A DNA stretch of 5,208 nt, taken from contig CAAGDO010000186.1 in NCBI GenBank assembly GCA_900768625.1, forward strand, positions 1-5,208. Direction: 5' to 3'. The position numbers and the translations under genes are program-made. Positions 1 through 5,189 of the stretch are shown piece by piece. A model generated the notes under the pieces. The model saw only the letters and a program-made list of their open reading frames with translations. It was not told the DNA's origin and searched no databases. This DNA is from Bacteroidaceae bacterium. Its GTDB lineage: Bacteria > Bacteroidota > Bacteroidia > Bacteroidales > Bacteroidaceae. The stretch's first letter is position 1; every line of letters starts with the position of its first letter.

Positions 1-114
1 ATCTGTTTCCTTCGTTCTCAGTCACATAGCCCGCTATGTTCCTTCCCCCGAAGAAAACAGCTGCATCCCGATAACGCACTTTCAATGTAAAACTCATTTC
101 GAACACCTACTTAA
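1..114 (-). repeat. Partial copy of a MITE-like interspersed repeat, truncated by the window edge
   Basis: Read on the minus strand, this segment matches 1789-1902 base for base (position i pairs with 1903 minus i) with only two mismatches in 114, at 104/1799 and 3/1900. The terminal repeat (minus strand TTAAGTAGGTGTTC) lies at 101-114. That end stops only seven bases short of the stop codon of the PurF-like gene. The other end, about 70 bases judging by the full copy, lies outside the window. It contains an internal hairpin ACATAGC-CC-GCTATGT at 24-39. No separate intrinsic terminator for the PurF-like gene is visible, so this element probably forms its 3' UTR. The near identity of the two copies suggests recent spread or gene conversion. 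Confidence 0.9.
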
Positions 115-121
115 CGCTGAT

Positions 122-1546
122 TTATTCGTTGCAACCGCAGCATCCCGTGCCGTCAAAGCAATGGGTGCAGAGTTTGCATTTGGGCAAGCCAATGGCTTCA
201 ACCAACGTTTCGAGTTTGTTGAAACGCAGGGAGGTCAAACCCAGTCGGCTGCGAATTTCCTCCACCATTCGCTTGTATTCGGGCGAATCAGTAGTGGCAT
301 AACGCTCCAGATTCTTGTTGGGATCACCCTCGAGTTCTCCGATGATGCGACGGGTGATGAGTTCCATATCGCTCTTCGAAGAGGTGAAACCGATGAACGG
401 ACAACCATAAATGAGCGGCGGGCAGGCAATACGCATATGCACCTCGCGGGCTCCATCCTCAAAAAGCACACCTACGTTGTCGCGCAACTGCGTACCGCGT
501 ACGATGGAGTCATCGCAGAAGAGCACACGCTTTCCGTTGAGCATATCGCGATTGGGAATCAGCTTCATTTTCGCCACAAGCGAACGCATCGACTGGTTGG
601 CGGGGGTGAAGCTACGGGGCCAGGTGGGAGTGTATTTCGAGATGGCACGCTGATAGGGTTTACCCATTCCTGCAGCATAACCCAAAGCCATACCCACACC
701 CGAGTCGGGAATACCGCATACGCAGTCCACATCCGTATCGTCTTCCGCTGCCATGATGCGACCGTTTTCGTAGCGCATTTCTTCCACATTGCGGCCCTCG
801 TAGGTTGAAGTGGGGAAACCATAGTACACCCACAGGAATGAACAAACCTGCATCTGCTTACGGGGCGCACGGAGTTGCTCCACACCATCGGCACGGAGGC
901 GTACGACCTCGCCCGGACCGAGATAACGCTCAGTCGTGTAGTCGAGATTGGGGAAACTGGTGCTTTCACTCGTGGCTGCATAGGCTCCTTCCTTACGTCC
1001 GATCACGATGGGCGTACGGCCCCAGGAATCACGGGCAGCAATGATGCCATCCTCTGTCAACAGGAGCATGGAACATGACCCCTTGATATGTCGGAACACA
1101 TTGTCAATGCCATCCTCGAACGTCTTGCCCTGAATGATGAGCAAAGCCACCAATTCTGTGGGATTCGTCTTGCCGGAAGAAAGTTCGGAGAAATGCATGT
1201 TCTGTTCAAGCAACTGCTTTTCAATCTCGTCAATGTTCTGAATCTTGGCCACTGTGACGATGGCAAAACGTCCCAAGTGGGAATTCATCACCAGCGGCTG
1301 GGCATCCGTGTCGCTGATGACACCGATTCCAGACGTGGCTCCGGCAAAGCGAGGCAACGAGGCTTCGAACTTCGAACGGAAGTAGGAACTTTCAAGGTTG
1401 TGGATTGAACGCGTGAACGTGCGCTCTGCTGCATTGTAGGTGGCGAGTCCACCCCGACGGGTGCCGAGATGCGAATTGTAGTCTGTGCCGTAAAACAAGT
1501 CGGCTACGCAGTCGAGCTGTGAAACGGTGCCAAAGAATCCTCCCAT
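122..1546 (-). CDS. PurF-family amidophosphoribosyltransferase-like protein with degenerate glutaminase domain
   Basis: This 474-residue protein has the PurF architecture: an N-terminal class II glutamine amidotransferase (Ntn) fold, about residues 1-230, and a C-terminal type I phosphoribosyltransferase domain, about 235-474. Canonical PurF makes 5-phosphoribosylamine from PRPP and glutamine, the first step of purine synthesis. The PRPP-binding motif VLFCDDSIVRGT (341-352), the pyrophosphate-loop motif GIPDSGVGMALGYA (278-291) and the flexible-loop region with K304 and R311 are all present. C235, C382, C460 and C463 align with the four 4Fe-4S ligands of the Bacillus-type enzyme. The protein begins MGGFFG where active enzymes have (M)CG-FG, so the catalytic cysteine is a glycine, and the HNGNL oxyanion-hole region reads TVAKIQN (98-104). 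Glutamine hydrolysis is therefore unlikely; it may use free ammonia, work with a partner, or do another PRPP-linked job. Similar sequences in Bacteroidales are, as I recall, annotated simply as amidophosphoribosyltransferase. The start at 1546 is fixed by the MGGFFG alignment. Family membership is sure; the reaction is not, so no symbol is given. Confidence 0.93.
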   Translation of the reverse strand: MGGFFGTVSQLDCVADLFYGTDYNSHLGTRRGGLATYNAAERTFTRSIHNLESSYFRSKFEASLPRFAGATSGIGVISDTDAQPLVMNSHLGRFAIVTVAKIQNIDEIEKQLLEQNMHFSELSSGKTNPTELVALLIIQGKTFEDGIDNVFRHIKGSCSMLLLTEDGIIAARDSWGRTPIVIGRKEGAYAATSESTSFPNLDYTTERYLGPGEVVRLRADGVEQLRAPRKQMQVCSFLWVYYGFPTSTYEGRNVEEMRYENGRIMAAEDDTDVDCVCGIPDSGVGMALGYAAGMGKPYQRAISKYTPTWPRSFTPANQSMRSLVAKMKLIPNRDMLNGKRVLFCDDSIVRGTQLRDNVGVLFEDGAREVHMRIACPPLIYGCPFIGFTSSKSDMELITRRIIGELEGDPNKNLERYATTDSPEYKRMVEEIRSRLGLTSLRFNKLETLVEAIGLPKCKLCTHCFDGTGCCGCNE

Positions 1547-1590
1547 GTGATGAAATGAGTGTAGATGTTTGTGTTGTGGTTGAAATAAAA

Positions 1591-1666
1591 GTAATTCCGA
1601 CAGGGGCGGCAGGCCCCGTCAGCCAACAAGGGCCTCAAGCCTTCCGCAAAGAACGCTAGGAATTAC
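1591..1666 (-). ncRNA. Candidate structured 5' leader RNA (cis-regulator, attenuator or small RNA) of the PurF-like gene
   Basis: A perfect 8-bp helix (GTAATTCC at 1591-1598 with GGAATTAC at 1659-1666) closes a 60-base interior. Inside it are a GC-rich hairpin at 1599-1620 (GAC and GGGGC paired with GCCCC and GTC, one bulged base) and a weaker hairpin at 1628-1643 (AAGG with CCTT). An alternative helix, AGGCCC (1611-1616) with GGGCCT (1630-1635), would disrupt both hairpins, so exclusive states are possible. In the minus-strand transcript the closing helix is followed directly by UUUUAUUU, as in an attenuator. The predicted transcription start lies just upstream, so the fold would sit at the extreme 5' end, about 45 bases before the start codon. 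I cannot match it to a known riboswitch class. A small mobile repeat bounded by the 8-bp arms is an alternative. Confidence 0.5.
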
Positions 1667-1679
1667 CCTTTACGCGGTG

Positions 1680-1711
1680 CAAAATTAAAGGAAATGAAAA
1701 GAACTGGCAAG
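1680..1711 (-). promoter_or_regulatory. Bacteroidetes-type promoter for the PurF-like gene
   Basis: On the minus strand TAATTTTG (1687-1680) exactly matches the Bacteroidetes -7 consensus TAnnTTTG. Twenty bases upstream, CTTG (1711-1708) supplies the TTG core of the -33 element. Transcription would begin near 1673-1676, leaving a leader of about 125-130 bases that contains the folded region at 1591-1666. The same octamer forms the -7 element of alaS. Confidence 0.72.
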
Positions 1712-1789
1712 CGTTTGCCGTGATTTATGAACGAACAAAACGACTTCGCTCTCATGTCCGGGCTTAACTCTGTCCATTTTTCCGACCAT

Positions 1790-1975
1790 TAAGTAGGTCT
1801 TCGAAATGAGTTTTACATTGAAAGTGCGTTATCGGGATGCAGCTGTTTTCTTCGGGGGAAGGAACATAGCGGGCTATGTGACTGAGAACGAAGGAAACAA
1901 ATGCACCCGAGAATGAGCTTTCAATGTAAAAATAGCATCTGCTGATCGTATAAAATAATTTTGAAGACCTACTTA
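1790..1975. mobile_element. MITE-like element, complete 186-bp copy with 18-bp terminal inverted repeats
   Basis: The ends are inverted repeats: TAAGTAGGTCTTCGAAAT at 1790-1807 and its complement at 1958-1975 with one mismatch, the outer 13 bases being perfect. A subterminal perfect 14-base pair follows: TTTTACATTGAAAG at 1811-1824 and its complement at 1918-1931. The interior has a hairpin ACATAGC-GG-GCTATGT (1864-1879). No transposase is encoded, so it would need help in trans. An open frame runs through it on the minus strand, but it is read across repeat sequence and is not treated as a gene. From memory, similar motifs recur between genes in Prevotella. A TA target duplication is possible, since both ends carry TA, but cannot be separated from the repeat itself. 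Confidence 0.8.
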
Positions 1976-2202
1976 TATTTCCCAAAATGCTAAAGAAGTC
2001 GTCAGAAAAGTTTAAACAACTTCATAAACAGGAAATATACACAACTATATATATACGCGTACGCGCGAAAGGCAATCATCACATTCCGCTTAGAACCTTT
2101 CATTTTCGCCACTTTGACTTCAGACAACCAATGCTTTTCGTCCGTCATTGCCCCGTTTCATGTTGCAGAACGGCAGAAAATGAAAGTTTTTATAGCTTTC
2201 GT
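1976..2202. other. Intergenic region upstream of the alaS promoter
   Basis: This AT-rich stretch between the repeat and alaS holds no convincing gene. It contains a 22-bp strictly alternating pyrimidine-purine tract (2046-2067) and an 11-base inverted pair, CTTTCATTTTC (2097-2107) with GAAAATGAAAG (2176-2186). An imperfect hairpin, 2178-2186 with 2196-2204, lies just upstream of the -33 element. An open frame from 1987 to 2268 runs through the promoter and into alaS in another reading frame and resembles no family I know. Confidence 0.6.
2046..2067. repeat. Alternating pyrimidine-purine tract with a CGCGTACGCG palindrome
   Basis: From 2046 to 2067 every step alternates pyrimidine and purine: five TA dinucleotides, then CGCGTACGCGCG. 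Positions 2056-2065 are a perfect 10-bp palindrome. Such tracts can melt (the TA part) or adopt Z-form DNA under negative supercoiling (the CG part). No regulator is known to me for this site. Confidence 0.75.
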
Positions 2203-2233
2203 TTTGCCTTTCGCCCGCCATGCAGTAATTTTG
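2203..2233 (+). promoter_or_regulatory. Bacteroidetes-type promoter of alaS
   Basis: TTTG (2203-2206), a 19-base spacer and TAATTTTG (2226-2233) match the Bacteroidetes -33/-7 consensus (TTTG, 19-21 bases, TAnnTTTG) exactly. Transcription should begin near 2238-2242, so the leader is only about 25 bases. The -7 element ends before the ATG at 2235 and the start point falls on or after it, so that ATG cannot be translated from this promoter; this supports initiation at 2265. A direct repeat CATGCAG (2219-2225 and 2234-2240) brackets the -7 element and could be an operator or chance. Confidence 0.82.
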
Positions 2234-2264
2234 CATGCAGAACAAAAATCACAACACTACCACA

Positions 2265-4892
2265 ATGATGACAGCTAACGAAATCCGCGACTCATATAAG
2301 AAATTTTTCGAGTCAAAAGGACACGCCGTGGTGCCTTCCGCACCGATGGTGATTAAGGACGACCCCACGCTGATGTTCACCAATGCCGGTATGAACCAGT
2401 GGAAGGACATCATCCTCGGCCAGCGTGACCCCGAGCCCCGCCGCCGCACTGACTCGCAAAAATGTCTGCGCGTGAGCGGTAAGCACAACGACCTCGAAGA
2501 GGTGGGACACGACACGTACCACCACACCATGTTTGAAATGCTCGGAAACTGGAGCTTTGGCGACTACTTCAAAGAAGGCGCCATCGACTATGCATGGGAA
2601 TACCTCGTTGATGTGCTTCATCTCGACCCCAAGGACCTCTACGTGACCGTGTTTGAAGGCTCTGCCGAAGAAGGACTCAGCCGCGACGAAGAGGCCGCCA
2701 AATATTGGAGCAAGCACGTGCCTGCCGACCATATCATCAACGGCAACAAGCACGACAACTTCTGGGAAATGGGCGACACAGGACCTTGTGGTCCCTGTTC
2801 GGAAATCCACCTTGACAGCCGTACGCCCGAAGAAAAGGCAAAGGTGCCTGGACGCGAGCTGGTCAACAAGGACGACCCCCAGGTGATTGAAATCTGGAAC
2901 ATCGTGTTCATGCAATTCAACCGTAAAGCCAATGGTTCTCTCGAACCGCTGTCGATGAACGTGATTGACACGGGTATGGGTTTTGAACGCCTCGTTCGCG
3001 CCATTCAAGGTAAGAACTCAAACTACGACACCGATATTTTCCAGCCCATCATCAAGAAGATTGGCGAGCTCTCCGGCTTCGAATATGGCAAGGACGAGAA
3101 AGTCGACGTGGCCATGCGCGTTATTGCAGACCACTTGCGTGCCATCGCCTTCTCCATCGCAGACGGACAGCTTCCCTCAAACGCCAAGGCCGGCTACGTG
3201 ATTCGTCGCATTCTGCGCCGTGCCGTGCGCTATGCCTATACCTTCCTCGGACAGCGCGAGGCCTTCCTCTGCCAGCTCGTTCCGACCCTCGTCAAGGAAA
3301 TGGGCGAAGCTTATCCCGAACTTGTTGCCCAGCAGGTGCTCATCGGACGCGTGATGCAGGAAGAGGAAGAAAGCTTCCTTCGCACCCTCTCCACGGGTAT
3401 CAGCATGCTTGAAGGCGTAATGGCCGAAACAAAGAAGGCTGGCAAGACCGTGGTTGAAGGAGAAAAGGCATTCACGCTCTTCGACACCTACGGCTTCCCT
3501 CTCGACTTGACCGAACTCATCTGCCACGAGAACGGACTCGAAGTGGACGAAGAAGGATTCAACGCCGAAATGCAGAAGCAGAAGGAACGCGCCCGCAACG
3601 CCGCAGCCGTTGAAACGGACGACTGGGTGGTGCTCAAAGAGGGCGAAACGCAGTTCCTCGGCTGGGATGCCACGGAATGCGACTGCCACATCCTGCGCTA
3701 CCGCCGCGTGCAGCAGAAGAAGCAGACTTATTTCGAGCTCGTTCTCGACCAGACTCCGTTCTATGCAGAAATGGGTGGTCAGGTAGGTGACAAGGGTCAG
3801 CTCGTTGACGGTGAAGAAAAGGTGGAAATTTTCGACACGAAGCGCGAAAACAACCTCCCCATTCATCTCACGAAGAAGCTCCCCGCACATCCCGAAGCAA
3901 CGTTCCACGCTGAAGTGAACGAAAAGATGCGTCGCGGAAGCGAGGCCAACCATACAGCCACTCACTTGCTCGACCAAGCCTTGCGCGAAGTGCTCGGCAA
4001 CCATGTGGAGCAGAAGGGTTCGCTCGTCACTCCCGATTATCTCCGCTTCGACTTCCAGCATTTCCAGAAGGTAAGCGCTGAGGAGCTCCGCCAGGTTGAA
4101 CGCATCGTAAACCGCCGCATCCGTGAGGACATCCCCTTGCAGGACCATCGTGACGTACCCATGGAAGAAGCCAAGAAGTTGGGCGCCATCGCCCTCTTCG
4201 GCGAAAAGTATGGCGACAAGGTTCGTGTCGTCCAGTTCGGCAAGAGCGTTGAATTCTGCGGTGGTTGCCACGCCAAGAGCACAGGCCGCATCGGTATGCT
4301 ACGCATTGTGAGCGAAAGCAGTGTGGCTGCCGGCGTACGCCGTATTGAAGCCATCACGGGCGAAGCTGCAGAAGAGAGCGTATATGCCCAGCAGGACGTA
4401 TTGACCAACCTCAAGTCATTCTTCAACAATGCCAAAGACCTCACTTCAGTGATTCGCAAGACCATTGAAGAGAACGACGGCTTGAAGAAGCAGGTGGAAG
4501 GTTACGTGAAGGAACAGCTCGCTGTGCTCCGTGACCGCCTCATCGAAAGCGCAGAAACCGTGGACGGCATTCGTCTCATCAAGTATGTGATGCCTACCTC
4601 TATTTCTCCTGATGCAGTGAAGGACCTCGCCTTCCAGATTTCTGGCATGTTGCCCAACGACACCTTCTTCGTGATGGGGTCTTCACACGAGGGCAAACCG
4701 CTCCTCACTGTGATGATCAGCAAGAACTTAGTGGAAAGCCGCAAGCTCAATGCCGGACAGCTCGTTCGCGAGGCAGCCAAGCTCATCAAGGGCGGCGGCG
4801 GCGGTGCACCCCACTTCGCCACTGCAGGCGGTAAGGACGTAGCAGGACTCGAAGATGCCGTGAAGAAGGTTGTAGAGCTCGCTCTCGCCTAA
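2265..4892 (+). CDS. alaS: Alanyl-tRNA synthetase
   Basis: This cytoplasmic class II synthetase of 875 residues, full family length, charges tRNA-Ala with alanine and clears mischarged seryl- and glycyl-tRNA-Ala. The catalytic core occupies about residues 1-250, with class II motif 2 around QKCLRVSGKHNDLEEVGHD (65-83, R69) and motif 3 around DTGMGFERL (235-243). The tRNA-recognition helical region follows to about 450, including the basic stretch YVIRRILRRAVRYA (311-324). The editing domain (about 550-700) has all four zinc/catalytic ligands, H563 and H567 in HTATH and C665 and H669 in CGGCH, matching E. coli H564, H568, C666 and H670. Q583 matches editing residue Q584. The C-Ala domain (about 730-875) carries the glycine-rich signature GGGGGAPHFATAGG (843-856). 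The start at 2265 was chosen because MMTANEIRD aligns with related N-termini and the promoter rules out an upstream ATG at 2235; ATG 2268 is the only close alternative. It is monocistronic here, with a long hairpin after the stop. Nothing suggests damage or transfer. Confidence 0.98.
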   Translation: MMTANEIRDSYKKFFESKGHAVVPSAPMVIKDDPTLMFTNAGMNQWKDIILGQRDPEPRRRTDSQKCLRVSGKHNDLEEVGHDTYHHTMFEMLGNWSFGDYFKEGAIDYAWEYLVDVLHLDPKDLYVTVFEGSAEEGLSRDEEAAKYWSKHVPADHIINGNKHDNFWEMGDTGPCGPCSEIHLDSRTPEEKAKVPGRELVNKDDPQVIEIWNIVFMQFNRKANGSLEPLSMNVIDTGMGFERLVRAIQGKNSNYDTDIFQPIIKKIGELSGFEYGKDEKVDVAMRVIADHLRAIAFSIADGQLPSNAKAGYVIRRILRRAVRYAYTFLGQREAFLCQLVPTLVKEMGEAYPELVAQQVLIGRVMQEEEESFLRTLSTGISMLEGVMAETKKAGKTVVEGEKAFTLFDTYGFPLDLTELICHENGLEVDEEGFNAEMQKQKERARNAAAVETDDWVVLKEGETQFLGWDATECDCHILRYRRVQQKKQTYFELVLDQTPFYAEMGGQVGDKGQLVDGEEKVEIFDTKRENNLPIHLTKKLPAHPEATFHAEVNEKMRRGSEANHTATHLLDQALREVLGNHVEQKGSLVTPDYLRFDFQHFQKVSAEELRQVERIVNRRIREDIPLQDHRDVPMEEAKKLGAIALFGEKYGDKVRVVQFGKSVEFCGGCHAKSTGRIGMLRIVSESSVAAGVRRIEAITGEAAEESVYAQQDVLTNLKSFFNNAKDLTSVIRKTIEENDGLKKQVEGYVKEQLAVLRDRLIESAETVDGIRLIKYVMPTSISPDAVKDLAFQISGMLPNDTFFVMGSSHEGKPLLTVMISKNLVESRKLNAGQLVREAAKLIKGGGGGAPHFATAGGKDVAGLEDAVKKVVELALA

Positions 4893-4914
4893 TCTGGCTC
4901 AATCCTCATATCAT

Positions 4915-4999
4915 TAAACGGAAAATTCACGACAATTACAACGTTGACTCCTCAGACAGGATAAACCGAAACGTGTAATTGCCGTGAATTTTCCGTTTA
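4915..4999 (+). terminator. Long hairpin after alaS, probable (possibly bidirectional) terminator
   Basis: Starting 22 bases after the stop codon, a perfect 17-base arm (4915-4931) pairs with 4983-4999. After a single mismatch eight more pairs follow (4933-4940 with 4974-4981), so the stem is about 26 bp around a loop of about 33 bases. The plus strand continues TTTATTTTTGG, a U-rich tail. The stem is much longer and more AT-rich than a usual intrinsic terminator, so a palindromic repeat that doubles as a terminator is possible. Confidence 0.7.
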
Positions 5000-5091
5000 T
5001 TTTTGGCTTTGAAATCGTCTGAACTTTTATGAAATATTGCTGTCCGGTAAAATTCTGAGAACTGGATTTCCTGTGCAACAGTTCCATATTT

Positions 5092-5109
5092 GCGCTTCGC
5101 GCGTTTTTT
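5092..5109 (+). terminator. Possible short intrinsic terminator, GC hairpin plus T6
   Basis: GCGC-TTC-GCGC (5092-5102) forms a four-pair GC stem with a tight loop and is followed by G and six T residues. The form is that of a minimal plus-strand terminator, but the stem is short, and it lies about 200 bases after alaS and behind a much stronger hairpin. It may be a back-up terminator or part of the repeat cluster. Confidence 0.35.
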
Positions 5110-5112
5110 CAA

Positions 5113-5184
5113 CATTAATGGCCGCCAAAGCCATTAATGACCATTAATTTTTCTTTGTATGCTATGCCCTAATGGGCTTTAATG
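5113..5184. repeat. Cluster of TAATG-containing inverted and direct repeats
   Basis: CATTAATGGC (5113-5122) and GCCATTAATG (5130-5139) form a perfect 10-bp stem with a 7-base loop. A further partial copy CCATTAAT follows at 5141-5148, then the palindrome GCCC-TAAT-GGGC (5166-5177) and TTAATGG (5179-5185). In all, four TAATG cores and one TAATT variant lie within about 70 bases. No known family was recognised. Confidence 0.6.
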
Positions 5185-5189
5185 GTTTT

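Larger units (their letters stand above)
1547..1789. other. Upstream region of the PurF-like gene, no coding sequence seen
   Basis: Reading on the minus strand from the repeat boundary, this holds about 78 bases without a recognisable signal (1712-1789), the promoter, the folded leader, and a roughly 45-base unstructured stretch rich in A and C before the ATG. No purine-rich Shine-Dalgarno sequence precedes the start codon, which is normal in Bacteroidetes. No credible open reading frame lies here. Confidence 0.7.

Noticed and set aside
161..1408. Long open frames on the plus strand opposite the PurF-like gene
   Set aside because: They are antisense shadows of a clearly conserved coding frame and show no domain of their own.
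1591..1666. Known riboswitch classes (TPP, cobalamin, ykkC/PRPP, THF) for the leader
   Set aside because: The conserved core words of these classes, such as CUGAGA for TPP, are not present; the leader stays unclassified.
1956..1963. Exact TAATTTTG octamer at the right end of the MITE, which could be an outward promoter toward alaS
   Set aside because: No TTG lies 19-21 bases upstream, and alaS has a perfect promoter much closer. It may be chance in AT-rich terminal-repeat sequence.
1764..1985. 73-codon open frame on the minus strand
   Set aside because: It runs almost wholly through the MITE-like repeat, and its codons follow the repeat's palindromes. No family resemblance or promoter was seen, so it is treated as repeat sequence that happens to be open.
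2235..2264. Earlier in-frame ATG giving alaS ten extra residues
   Set aside because: The -7 element TAATTTTG ends at 2233, so transcription should begin at or after this ATG. The extra residues QNKNHNTTT also do not align with AlaRS N-termini.
1987..2268. 93-codon open frame on the plus strand before alaS
   Set aside because: It passes through the alaS promoter and overlaps alaS out of frame, has a basic low-quality composition, and no recognisable motif.
3177..4271. 364-codon open frame antisense to alaS
   Set aside because: It mirrors codon bias of the conserved alaS frame. Its hydrophobic, His- and Phe-rich translation matches no family I know.
4998..5005. TATTTTTG matching the -7 consensus after alaS
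   Set aside because: The nearest TTG (4979-4981) is only 16 bases upstream, and the site is the tail of the terminator stem.
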